Assembly (NCBI GenBank): GCA_002224055.1
Contig: AZLU01000008.1
Location: 62,001-126,000, forward strand
Direction of reading: 5' to 3'
DNA: 64,000 bases
Source of the DNA: Pezizomycotina sp. ARF18
Lineage: Eukaryota; Ascomycota
Shown here: positions 36,101 to 48,197 of the stretch, one piece after another
Position numbering within the stretch: the first letter of the stretch is position 1
Layout of the letters: the number at the start of each line of letters is the position of its first letter
Notes under the pieces: generated by a model
Database searches by the model: none
What the model was told of the DNA's origin: nothing
The model's input: only the letters and a program-made list of their open reading frames with translations
Program-made: the position numbers and the translations under genes

Positions 36101-37256
36101 TATCTCAGATCCTATTATACCGTCACAAAATCATCAGTAGTTCACTAGTAGCGCCAGCTAGATAGGGCTAATCTTATACACTGCCGAACACCGGTCATTT
36201 CCCCCCATCAAAGTCTCTTATTCGCTCCCTTTCCACTGTGACTCCCAAATACTATAAATTTGACTTATACCTGGTTTCAATGGAGTCAGTAAGTTGAATA
36301 AAAAGCCTACTTCCTATAGTCGTGAACTAGGAGTAGAAAGAAAAAAAGAAATCGTAAGCCATAAAAATCGAATCTTAGTTCTAAAGACGGTTATTGACCT
36401 ATAAATTCTCTTAACAGCGCAGCGGGATGTTTATTCCTATGAAAAAAATATACGGCAACCCGAAAACCTAAAAGGGCTGAGGGGCCGATCGCATGCCGAG
36501 ACTATCACGACTCGTGCATTTTAAGCTAGTTTTTGCAGTCTGAATTCGATTTCAGCAGGCCAAATTTGTCATTAACCTCTAAGTTTGGGTTTACTAGGCC
36601 TTTTTATACCCCATTCCAGTGAGCAGAAAAGCATCCCGGAGGTGGGTCGTCACTATCCGTGGTTTGAAAAGTATCACTGCTTTCTAGATCGACTTACACG
36701 GATAAATGTGTGTGTATTTAGATTCTAGAAAAATCACCGATGGTAACACTGAATCCCCCAAGAGTTATTTCCGCCCTTAAAATACTTCTGCTCAAATTGT
36801 ACTGACTAGAGCTTTAAGAAAGCGAATAAACACCATATACACCCCTTGTGCGGTAAGCATTGAATGGTGAAGGGACGATTTACTTTTACATCCACGAAAC
36901 CGCCTCATTTACGGTCTATCTTGATCTAGCGGTGAGACCAAATCGTATTCTAGTTTGACTTGCGGGCGATCATCACTGATGGCTTGATAATAAAGTCCAT
37001 CAACAGCGGTTGTTACTTAGTGTTGATATATCATGATAAAATGCAAGGAAATTTATACATGTGAAATGCGTCTGAACTACCATTAAAGAGGCATCGTGTA
37101 GCTATCATGAAAGACGAAAGCTGCAAAAATCTAATCAAACTGAAAGGAAAAGAAAAGAAAGAAACAATGTATAAAGCCGAACTCCAGGTATCATGTCTAT
37201 GATGTAATACTACAACCTAAACCCTTTTATGCATTTTTAAACATATGAAAGCAAAT

Positions 37257-39791
37257 TTACGAGGACTTCTTCCCTCCTCCGGCAATCAAACCACTCTTTG
37301 CATGGTCTTCGTTACCTGGCGCCGGTTCAAATCCCAGCTTTATCCTCCACTCCTTCGGCACCACCGAGTATGTATCAAAATGCCCCTTCTCTACGCCTTC
37401 AGCCTGGCAAAATCCAACCAAATCCTCGGGGAGACTCCAACTCTTCATCTCCTCCGGTGCGCTAAGGAAACTCATCATTAGACCTGCCTCCGCGTGCCAT
37501 GAGTTGTGACAGTGGAAAGCCCACAATCCCGGACTATCCGCCACAAACCGTATCAGTGCCCATCCATATTGTTCCACCGTGACTGTATCCCTCTGCACTA
37601 TATTCTTCGTGCGTAACTTATCATGCGTCGACTCGTTGAAATACCCATGCCCCTGCGCTAAAAGCCAGAATTTATGCCCGTGTAAATGGAAAGGATGGTT
37701 CCCGTCGTCGAAGTTGTCGACCAGTAAATCCACGACATGACCTTTCTTGCCCGTTTCAAGTACGAATTGCTTCTTATTTTCGAACAGCTTTTGTAGGAAA
37801 CCAGACATTTCGGATTCCGAGTTTATGCCGCTGCCTTCAGAGGTCCCGTTTGTGCTCTCGGAAGTTTTCAGAGCATCGACGACGGAGTTCAGTAGGGGAT
37901 GGCGGGATCAGATCGCCAGGAAGATTTGTTGAAGAAGCCGCGGGAGAGCTGGTAAGCTCCAATTTCGAAATTAGCACGTACGCGGTGGAACACGTCGTAG
38001 TGGTCCGGGGCGTCGGAGTAGTTATTCTTAGCCGGCGTCAAGTGTGCGGTCGCGTTAAGGTCCGTGCACAACACAGCATTAGCCTCCGGCCAGTTGCTTG
38101 TCGTTGGCTTGGGCCCTTCCAGCTCTTCCGGTTTAGCAGGCTCAGATTTGGATGCAGTGGATAAGCTGCCATCGACGTATTTCGCTATCGCTAGTACTTC
38201 CGAATCTAACGCCTTATTTGGCTTTGCGAAGCAGAACGTTATCATCTTCGCCCTCATGTTGAAACTCGATGACGAGGTTTCGTTCGCGTTGATGATTACA
38301 GAGTAACGCTGCGCTACGTTCACGCTTACGCGGTGGAAAGAATTATTTGGCAATACGGACGTGCCGTCGACTTCTATTACCGACATCGGGTGGTTGTCGA
38401 CGGAGACTTCGAACTCGGCGAAGACACCGGTGTTTACCAGCCGGAGGCGGTTCTTTTTACCGCGCTGCAGATTGATGACTGCCAGGTCAGCATTCTCGTT
38501 GTTGCATGGATATTTATTTGGCACTTTGGTACAGTTTTGTCTATCAAATGATTGTTTCGTCAGTAAAAGTAGATATGAAAAGATGTAATGTCTTTGGCTA
38601 CGAGGATACGTACTTGTTCCTCCCATTGATCAACCCCGCATCGGGCACCGGTTCGGCATTCTCATTATCCGGCGCTAGTACTTCGGTAGGTAGCTATAAC
38701 TAAGGTCGTGATAATGATCGTGCATCATAACGACCTGATCCGTATCGTAAAGGTTCTTCTCCTGCCCTTCGAACTCCCGCTTCGAGTGTATAACGAGGGG
38801 TCCAAACAAGCCGTCGGAATACTGTACGCCCATGTGCGAATGATACCAGTATGTTCCCCATTGGTTTTTCGGCGTGAACTTGTATGTAAACGAGCTGCCG
38901 GGCGGGATTGGACATTGCGTAACGCCGACCGTGCCGTCCATCCAATTCGCATCCAGATGGAAGATACCGTGCCAGTGGAACGCTGTCGCATTCTGAGCGG
39001 CGTTGTGCACGTGGACAACGATCGTATCGTTCTCGTTACATTCTATAAGCGGGCCAGGGTATTGGCCGTTGATGACGATCATAGGGCGGAGCACTCCTAC
39101 AGTGTAACAGGGTTGGTTAGCTTCAAGCGCCCAATGATACTTCCGTCTTTAAGGCGGATAATTTCCTTTCTTTCCATCTAGAATATATCCGACCGGCCAT
39201 TTAAGGGGATATGTTGGATATTCTATCCCCAGGGCTATATGGAAAATGTTACAACAACCGACAAAGGATGGGAATAGGCTCAACCATTGGGGCTTATGCG
39301 AACGTCCGTGATCGTCCAGTTGTATTCTCTAACGGTCGGCTCAGCATCAAAATCCCAGTCGGTCGAGAGGACGTATTCGCGCGGATCTCTCCTGAAGTTC
39401 TCCTTCTCTGCGACCTCTTTCGAGTCGCCACTACCAACTTTGGTCGAGTTGCCCAGCTCAACGGTTCCATTGACAGGCGGAAAGTGGGGGAATTTCGTAG
39501 AGTTGGCGATTCCGGGAAGAGATCCGGTAGTCTTGTGCTTTCCAGCCACGACCGCCGGTAGTCGAGCCTTGCGACGACTACGATTCCGGGTATTAGGAGA
39601 ACAAGAAAGATGAGCACCAGTCCGACGAATATCCTCGAAGCATGCTTTTCGGATTTGTACCATGGTATTTCATAAGTATCGAGTTCTTCGTCCGATGAGG
39701 AGTACAAACGTCTGTTGGAGTATTTTGTAGATGAATGATTGAACTCGGTGTCTCCGAGCGGCGCTCGGGAGTAAGCGGCGTTGGCTGCCAT
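37257..39791 (-). CDS. Membrane-anchored multicopper oxidase (laccase/ferroxidase-like)
   Basis: Oxidises phenols or metal ions and reduces oxygen to water; substrate not determinable here. Minus strand, ATG at 39791 (MAANAAYSRAPLGDTEF). A single membrane span lies at about residues 53-72 (FVGLVLIFLVLLIPGIVVVA) after a charged cytosolic tail, giving a type II topology with the oxidase outside. Exons: 39791-39285, 39096-38614, 38540-37257. Copper motifs: HWHGI and WYHSHMG with SDGLFGP (exon 2), HPFHLHGH (about 37680) and HCHNSWHAEAGL (about 37510). The type 1 axial position (Cys+10) is Leu. DHYHDLSYSY resembles the matching stretch of Fet3-type ferroxidases. All ten Cu-ligand His and the Cys appear present. 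About three breaks, each consistent with a one-base run loss. No iron permease gene is adjacent, so a Fet3/Ftr1-type pairing is not supported. Confidence 0.85.
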
Positions 39792-42237
39792 CGTCCCTTT
39801 TTTTTTTGTCTCGTGGCTTTTTTTTTTTGCGGGCGGAAAATTCCGACAGGGAGAGATTACTATAACCTAGGCATATACTCTTCCGTCCCTTACTCTTCCA
39901 GCTCCTCTTTCGCCTTGCTTTCCAGAAGTAAGGTATTTCTAAAAAGGATATTAAAGGTAGATTAGTGAAAACTGTACGGCTTGAGGTGAGATAAAATGAG
40001 GATCAGACTAGGAACGGAGAAAACAGCGGGAAATGAACGAGGAAAGAAAAAAGATCTCGAGAGCATGACAAGAAAAGGCTAAAAGAGACTAGGGGTAACA
40101 AATGGGAAGCGGGAAGCTTGGCCTTGGACCCCTTGCCCCCTCTCCCCTTGCCATGCTTCGTACCCGTCCACATTCTCCAAGGGCTGGATTGGTTATACTG
40201 TTTTCTTATTATTTTTGGTCGCGAACAGCTGCAGCTGGCCCTTCGACTTGCATGAAATTCTCAACCTGATATATTCAGGGATTCTAGTGATCGATAATAG
40301 GATAGATCTCCAGAATAGTATAAAAGTTAACAGGAACACCGTTGCATGAATTCGGAAGGACCACCTTGAAACAAAAAAAAAAGGTATTTTTAAATATAAT
40401 CAATCAACACTTATAGCGCAAGGGCGTTATCTCGAAAGTATAGTTACTAGAACTGATCATAGGATCTCACTTGCCACACTTGGAAGAAGGGTCATTTAGA
40501 TCGCCACTATCCTTCAGTACAAGCAGCGCACGTGTTTAATCTAGCCAATAATTAAAGAAATGTCAGAGGTAGTAGTTTAGTAGAAATAATAGGGTAAGAA
40601 TCCGTAAATCAAACAATATTCTTCGAAGTAGCCAATAGCAGAGTTTCCATTCTATAGCCAATATATTTTTAATTCCAATGAATGCTTGGTGGAATGTTCC
40701 AAACGGATGGGCTAAACGGACAAATAGGGGCTCTCGCAGCATGCACGCGTGCCGATGATGCACTCGCTGATCCGACCTATTATTCGTAGTTCCGCTCTGT
40801 TCAGGGGTCAGGATTATAGGACACACCTTCCTTAACCGAATATAAGTCCATGGCGTAATAATAACTCTTTTTCTTCTTCTTATCAGTGTCGAGGTAAGTT
40901 ATAAATTCAATCCATGGAAGGATTTTGCGAGGGCATGAAAGCTTGGTATTGTGATAATGTTACTTCTCTTAAATAACCCCAGCGTTACGAATATCGCCTG
41001 AGGATCTTTGTTCAAAGAATGAATTGGATACCCGAGCTTAACTCGCAGAATATATCGTAACTCCTAACGAGTGGTTTTATAGTGAATCAATCTACGCGGG
41101 GGGATGGAATTTTGACATTTTGTCGGCAACCGGAATTAAACGTTCTCAGGGACGGCCAAGCTAGCAGCCAGTATTAAGTATTAAACGAAACGTTTCGCAA
41201 TTTCCTTTCAAAGATAGTTTTTAGGAACTTCTTCATAGCTGGATGTGATAGAGCCTGCGACTTACAAGGCAATTTGATCACTTTCCTCTAAGGCTACATT
41301 AGTCGCACTGAGTTCTTGACGTATTGGGTGGTACGTATACACCAACCGTAGTGGAGCTGTGGGGTGGTCTCACCGGCGCATGCCGAATCCGTGGCCTGCG
41401 ATTGGCGCAATTTGGCAACTTCAAAAACGCACACTGGCACGTTCTTCCTCCCCAGAGTTAGCCTTTTATTCCCGGAATGAAGATACTATTGTATTCGGAA
41501 CCCTGGCGATTGAATATTGAACTCTTATCTCATTGCTGCCTTTTGCCTTTCGAATGTATGACCTGCTTTTCTCCAAGGCTAGAGTAGAGTATTACCAGTA
41601 ATACTACTATCTAATACCCTTTAAGTTATCGCTTTGAGGTTCTCTTGCTCTTTATGCCGTTTTCCGAAGTGCATATCCAACGACCCTCCCTCATCATGAG
41701 CAACACCCCAGCACTACTCTATCATTTCTTTTTCCTATTCCTGCATTGCAAGCCTTTCTCCATACATTGGAACACATGTTACAAAGATATTAGCTTTTGG
41801 GAAGATCTCATTGGAAGGTGAAAGTAAATAACGAACTTCACTTGCACGATTGTACATACCCTAGATCCCGGAATAAGCATGTCTCTTGATCCTATACCAG
41901 GCTGTTTTTTATATTTTTATTTTTATTAATTACATCCATCTCTATCCGGTCCCATGAGTTCAAGCATAAAATGAACCTCACAGCCATGAGAAATGCAACA
42001 AGTAAGGCTAAGCATATCTTGTTATATGTACCGCTTAAAAGGGCGCTTCCCTTCCCTCTAGTTTCAAGGACCCGCCAAGCTCGTTCTTGCCCCGTCCCTT
42101 TAAACTCTAAGGCCCGCTCCTTGAGATCTTCCTCTTCGTTCTTTATTTTGTATTACGTTTCCTTTTGTTAGGATAAACATTTCCTAGGAGTTCTTGACGA
42201 TCGTTTCCGTCGAAAGATATATCACGACAAAGAAAGA
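39792..42237. other. Intergenic region, divergent promoters
   Basis: About 2.4 kb between the multicopper oxidase (-) and the acid phosphatase (+). CT- and A-rich runs near 39800-39830 and 42110-42170 fit promoter pyrimidine tracts. No supported gene; an 87-codon minus ORF (40563-40826) lacks recognisable features. Confidence 0.5.
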
Positions 42238-43829
42238 ATGTTGAGTTTAACGACTGGAGCCGCCTTCTTGGCGCTCGTATCCGCGCTGGTTGAAGCGGCA
42301 CCATCTCTGTATGAGCGGCAAGGCTCGAATATTCCTACGAGGTCACCGACTAGCTGTGTCAAGGGAAAGGCTTTCGAGCGCTGGGTCACCATCTGGCTAG
42401 AGAACACCGACTACGACAAGTCTGTTGGAGATAGTAAGTTTCTATTCCCAAATTTTGTATAAAGATAGTTGAGTCAGCCTATGGGTGATGCATTGAAATT
42501 ACGCTAACAACAGCATGATCTTCCGATTTTATAGCGAACATTGTATGGCTAGCTAAGAAGGGTCTTACTCTTTCCAACTACTTCGCCGTAACCCATCCGA
42601 GTGAACCCAACTACCTTTCTTCATTCGGCGGTGATTACTGGGAATGTAAGGACAATTCCCGGTACCCGTATTTTGCAATTGCTGTTTTGAATCGTGCCAA
42701 TGGGATGCGCTTCGCATCGCCGGGTATATGTCTAGGATAGTCTGCTAATGCTAGTTTTTACAGTAACAATGATGCCCATCTTGATGTTCCTGCCAACGTC
42801 AGCACTGTTCTCGACCTCCTCGACGAGAGGGGATTTCCTATGGAACCTACCAAGAAGGTTAGACGCAAGAGCAAAAGGCTATATTGCGGTGATTCACAAG
42901 CGAAAAATCTAACATTTTCACGAAATAGATCTCCCCTCGACGGGTTTCGTCGATGACTTCCGAACCCGCGGACGAAGGCGAACATGTATGTGAGGAAGCA
43001 TAAGTAAGTAAACCCCGGAAAGTCTATATCCCTGACTTTCTATATAGGGTATACTACGAAAAGCTCTACATAGAAAAACAACGAAGGTTACTAAATAAAA
43101 TGTTACGCCTTAGCCCATTCGCATCCTACGCTTCCGTCACCCAGGATGTCAAGCGCCTTGGCACGATCAAGAGCATCAACACTTTCTACGAAGACTTGAA
43201 TCATAACAAACTTCCTCAGTGGATATTCATCACCCGAACATGACATCCGACGGCCACGACACCTCCATCACTACCGCTGGCGCATGGACGCGGAAGTTCC
43301 TCGAACCGCTGCTGAACGATAAGAGGTTCATGAAGGACACGCTCGTGCTTGTCACGTGGGATGAGAACCACACTTATACCCAGCAGAACCGCGTTATGGG
43401 TCTCCTCCTCGGCGACGCCCTTCCCAAGCACCTCGTCGGAAAAACCGATGACAACTTCTACACGCACTACAGCGAGATCGCGACTGTCGAGGCGAACTGG
43501 GATTTGCACACGCTCGCCGCTATGACACCGCCGCTAACGTGTTCGAGTGGGTCGCGAAACGCACGGGCGATAAGCTCGTCCGGCCGGATGGCCTGAGCAA
43601 CGTCTTCTTGAACCAGAGCTACGCTGGTATCTATAACGACGCCGCATGGGCCCCGCAGCCGGTTCCCAACGTTGACGCTGTTGTCAACGGCCGCTACGTG
43701 CTCCCGAGTATTGTTAAGCAATGGCGGAGCCAGAAGCACGAGACCGTTTACAAGGACACCGGTGTTGTGCCGCCGAGCTTCAAGAACCCACCCGTGTACC
43801 CGGTACAATCCAAGGTAGGGAAACTTTGA
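42238..43829 (+). CDS. Secreted acid phosphatase (phosphoesterase family, PF04185-type)
   Basis: Phosphomonoesterase-type enzyme, probably secreted and used to scavenge phosphate. Exon 1 (42238-42433) starts MLSLTTGAAFLALVSALVEA, a clear signal peptide, and carries the metal-site motif ENTDYDKSV. Later exons give THPSEPNYLSSFGGDYW (catalytic THPSxPNY region), NNDAHLDVPANVSTVLDLLD, NMYVRKH, FASYASVTQDVKRLGTI, LPQWIFITPNMT then SDGHDTSITTAG, and LVTWDENHTYTQ. The C-terminus is VPPSFKNPPVYPVQSKVGKL. At least four short introns. Four breaks, each one base lost from a run: GGGGG to GGGG before ISYGTYQE, a short A or C run after the DDFR stretch, CCCC to CCC in ITPNM, GG to G in LGRYDTAANVFEW. Close in layout to phosphate-repressible acid phosphatases of filamentous fungi; regulation by phosphate is inference. 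Confidence 0.87.
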
Positions 43830-46323
43830 TTACCAAATGAGAATTTTTGCTAGAAAATTATTGTTTTCTGTTTAAATTTCTCCTACTGTCAATATAAAGT
43901 ATTTTTTTTCTTGTGTTCCTTATTATTCTTATTGTGCATATCAAGCAGGATTTCCTTCATAGATCTAGATCGTATAAGATACTCAGGGGTTTAAAAAAAG
44001 CATTGGATGTGACGATATATACATGTACACAGTTTAGGTCTTTCTCTCCTCTGCGGAAAATACATTGCTTTGTCTATTTGCAGATCTTTATTGTTTTGTT
44101 TGCTATTTACGAGAATATTCGGACAGGACAATCCCAGTATGAAGACGAGTTACAAGCTCGAATTTATCGTAAGAGATCGGTGGACTCCATCCCGGAGTTA
44201 TTCTCGGGCAAGTCCACAGGGGCGCGCCGTATTATAACACCAGCCAATTACGGCGATGATGTCTCGATCGAGATAGTAGCGAGATGATCGGATGGTCATG
44301 TCCTCATTGCCAGTACACCGTGTGGGTTTTTCCCCGGTGGTTAGCGGAGAAAACCAAAACTCAAGCTATTTTCACCAGCTTGAAAATGAGTAATGACCAC
44401 AGAACATTGTTGCTTTAACTTCAAATCTTCGGCTGTGTGAGCAGATGCCGAAACAAATGCATTTTCAAGACGGTTCACACCCTTGTTCCATCTCAATCTT
44501 GACAGTTGTTATGTTTGTTAACTTTATATTTGAGAACGTTCATCCTTCGGGAGAAAGCATCTGCTGAATCAATTATTACACTTCTAGACTTTTAGGAAAC
44601 TACCGTTCCTCGCGCAAGACACCTCGACTATATAAACCGCTTCCCGTGTCTACAGCGCTGGCGCTCCCAGGGACTTCAAATCAGGAAGTTCCGTAGCACA
44701 AGTCCCGTGATTTTTCGCCGTCTCTTGCGGAAACCGTCAGACACATCCTAGCTCATGTAGCTGGGGGTTGACTTTCCTTTTCATGAAATCTAGGATTTAA
44801 CATGTATATAGTAAAAAGGGTTGTACAAAATGTGACCCGGTAAAAATTGGGGAACCTATGCAGGACATGTATAATGTATACTTTATTACGATACCTTTAA
44901 ATCTTATTCTTAAGTCATACAGGAATATGATACCGTTTTAGGCGAATCGTTGAGTAGCGATATTCTCGACAGTCTCGCTCACCGGTGTTTGTAAATAATG
45001 CTTTATTGATCAACCTAGTTGTTGGTCTGGATATTGCCATGCCCTCTTTAAAGAATGTTCATTGCTTATACTCACTACCTGTCGCCGAATGCAATTTGTT
45101 ATCTAAAGTTATGATCCCGTCATGATCGGCTTGAAGGCCACCGTTGTCCTCTCAGCTTCTACAGTGAAAATAATACAACCTCAAAAGCAAAAGAGGATTC
45201 TGTGCTGAATGCAGCGTTGTGATTCTATAGCTCAGTTCATTCTTCGCTGCGCACGTACCTGATGTTTTCTTTGTCGATAAAGCCACATGAACCTTATAAT
45301 TCCCACATACTCGAATGAACATTCAATATTATTAGCGGAATCGCGGTTTGATTTTCCTTTTGTTTTGCGCCAGGCTCTCCGTCGGCAGTTTCGGTAGTGA
45401 ATAATGTGGCAAGTTTTTGATGATTTCGCGAGATTAGCGATCTAGGCACAAATGTTCGTCTGTGCTGGCGCTATAACTAGCTTCCCATGTCGCTAACGGT
45501 TTCCCTAGATAAGGAGGGCGAAATTTTCTTGGAAGCAATGCCTAGAGGTTTTGGTTATCTTGGCTTAAATGCTTTCTAGATCCAACGATTGTGCTTAATG
45601 ATTTGAATTTAAACAAGGATTTGGTATATATATAAACATCGGTGCGGTGGGGTTCAGTACGGGTATTGCCGATCTGCTCAGCAGCACCGAAAGGACAACG
45701 GATGCTTTGCAACTTATTAATGGCATTTAATGTGGTTGAGACATGAGCTATGAGGGCCGGTCAGTCCAGAAAACAGGTTTTTCGGTCTTTGTTCCTTTTG
45801 TGGCTTGTCCATTAAACTGATCGTGTAAAAAGGACGGAAGTTCTAAGCATGTATCACAAAAAACATTCACTATGATAAGAATGCGCGTCGCAAAATGGAA
45901 AGATCGGATTTGTCAAAAATTGCTCGGCTCTCAGTTTATTGGACAGGAATTGGCACCGGGCTTGCACTAGTGCCGGACTATTAAACCATTCACTGAGCTC
46001 AGCCTTATCTCCACAGTTACGAGGAACTAGGAGCTCGGCCTTATCTACTCGCTTCAGATAGGCACTGTAGGGGTGTCGGGGATGTCCTGATGACCATACG
46101 ACGAGATTCCCCCCCCCCTTTCTATCGATTTTCTCTATAAAAGCCCTGAGAAGGCCCTGGAAATAAACATCCGTGTAAACTAGCCATGAGAAACTAAATA
46201 CAAATCGCAAGGGAAAAATATATGAATGTGTCATCAATTGGAATTATTCTCTAACTCCTTCTCCGGAATCTTATAAACTCAAGAAAACCTTAAGCGGAAT
46301 TTTTACAGGTGAACCTAGATATT
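43830..46323. other. Intergenic region
   Basis: About 2.5 kb. A 124-codon plus ORF (43913-44287) has a hydrophobic stretch and a charged end but no recognised family. A TATATAAA at 44631 has no obvious gene behind it. The minus ORF 45854-46237 is unsupported. Nothing else seen. Confidence 0.45.
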
Positions 46324-47910
46324 ATGGTTGCCATAATTCAGCAAGAACAGCTGCAATTCTTTTCGCCAGTGCCCAAGCCGCTCCGGCGCACTATTCAACA
46401 CCAGAAGAAACCTTAAAACGTCCGGCGCCGGGTCTCCCAACTGAAATCCGCGTGCATATCACTTCCTATATCACCTCCGAGTCAAATTGCTCTCGCTGCA
46501 TTCTATCCAATCTATTCTCCCTATCGCTTGTATCGCGATCGTGGAGCGCGACAGCAAATTACCACCTTTACAATCATCTTCGCCTCGACCTCCTCTCTTC
46601 GTCTTTATGCCAAAAGCACGCCGTGACAAGATCATTCTCACACTTCAAAATCCCGATACTAACAGCGCGTAAGCCTGACGACGCGGTTTTATCACGCTTA
46701 TCGGAGACATTGCATTGTTACCCTTACATCGCCGACAGTGTGCGGGAGATAACGCTCAGCGAGGGATACGATATCAGTGATCGGACGGCGGACGTCGTGC
46801 GCGCGTGCGAATCTGTCGAATATATACACCGCGCGGAGAACACCGAAGGACCAATTATAATACAGACGGTAACCAAGAATAAGCTCGCGGTAATGATTGG
46901 GGCGACGTGGTTAATATGCTTGAGAAACAGCGCGGTGGTTGGGATGCGCCGCCTCGTAGTGCGCTACAACCCATCACTCCGCGAACCGGAAACATTCCGA
47001 CGCGGCCTCAAGATCGGCTACTTAAAGCGAGCCGACAGGATTTAGATCGTCGGCGAAGGAGCGAAGCGGCCATTATTGCCTTCAAGCTGCCCAAGAACCC
47101 CCTTATGAAGGCTATAGCGACGCGCTCGCAGCTAAAATGCATCGAGCTTGGGTACGAGCTGGCGCAGGCTAGCTACCCTTCCGTCATAAAAGCAGAAGAA
47201 TACTACCCCTTAGAACGCTGGTATAACGTGCCGCGATGGAAGAAGCATATTTCAAAGCCTCCATGGATGGGTCTTCGTCCGGTACTTGGAACCTCAACAT
47301 GAATAGTCTCTTACGCGACAGTTGTTCTAAAGAAATAAGTTCACACATTTCGAAGTTTCTCAGAGCAGCGTATAATCTCCAAAGCCTAAAGTTATGCGGG
47401 GAGCCGAAATTCTTGGAGAATCTTCTGAGACAGAACAGGGACAACCTGAAGAACCTCAGGAGATTGAATTTGACATATGAGAAGTACGTGCCGCCGGAAC
47501 AGCGAGACAGTATATGGGAGTTGTTAAAGGAGCTTATGAATGAAGTGAAATTGCCAAGTTTGAGGGAGCTGTGGTGTCTGGTGGGATTCGAGAAGCACAT
47601 GACAGCCAGCAATACTAAAGCGGAGTTTTTCACCGTGTCCGATGAGAGGTTTCCAGGTTTGGGTAGAAACAAGCTTGAAGCCTTCACGATGAGAGTAAAA
47701 GGTGTTGAAGTGGATGGTTTTTGTTTAGTGGCAAAGTTTACACATTTCGTATTTCCGGATTTCTCGCTCCGGAGGTTTTACTCAGGCTCTCCATCGGCAT
47801 ATATCACGGATTTCTCTGCGCCTTTTCTCCCTCTCTCATTTTCTTTCTTTATTTTCTATGAAGGACTTTCAATACACATCAGCTTATCGAGCGGGAGTCT
47901 GGCAAAATAA
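46324..47910 (+). CDS. F-box protein, possible leucine-rich C-terminus
   Basis: Likely substrate receptor of an SCF ubiquitin ligase. ATG at 46324 begins a short basic leader (QEQLQFFSPVPKPLRR). After a frame step it reads KRPAPGLPTEIRVHITSYI, then FSLSLVSRSWSATANYHLYN, the F-box pattern LPxEIxxxI...LSLVSRSW...LY (about residues 40-90). The middle (PYIADSVREITLSEGYDISD, ENTEGPIIIQ) and the C-terminal part from about 47236 (LQSLKLCGEPKFLENLLRQN, NLKNLRRLNLTYEKYVPPEQ, LPSLRELWCLVG) look like degenerate leucine-rich repeats. Two or three frame steps join the pieces near 46410, 46930 and 47230. Start and end are approximate. The target protein cannot be guessed. Confidence 0.6.
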
Positions 47911-48197
47911 TTGGGAAAACACTATTATTATAATCGCTATCAAGAACAGTCTATAGTCTCAGGAAATTTAATAATGTATAATTACAAAAGAGATCCGACA
48001 TTGATCGAAATATAAGAAAATCAAAAAATATTCGGAATGGTGATATCAGGTCGCACGGGGTGGCCATAGCCTGATCGTATCTTACCACACCGTCCTACCA
48101 TCTGGTACGCATGACACCGTCCCCAGGCATCATCCTCCAGTTTCTGGTCTTCTCGTCTCCCGGGAAGCTCTTAATCTTCCCATTGACTCAACCCTCC

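Larger units (their letters stand above)
30328..37256. other. Long gene-poor region with relic features
   Basis: Nearly 7 kb without a supported gene. It contains a hairpin (31828-31866), a 26-base T run (32082-32107) and an AT-rich strand-asymmetric island (32921-33115). ORFs of 60-109 codons (31071-31385, 34001-34279, 35146-35475) have no motif and no consistent splice structure. Probably decayed repeat DNA, but no element family could be named. Confidence 0.5.

Noticed and set aside
37257-43829. Iron-uptake cluster formed by the multicopper oxidase and its neighbours
   Set aside because: No Ftr1-like permease or siderophore gene is present; the next gene is a phosphatase 2.4 kb away.
43913-44287. 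124-codon ORF downstream of the acid phosphatase
   Set aside because: A hydrophobic stretch and charged tail, but no family pattern and a low-complexity start.
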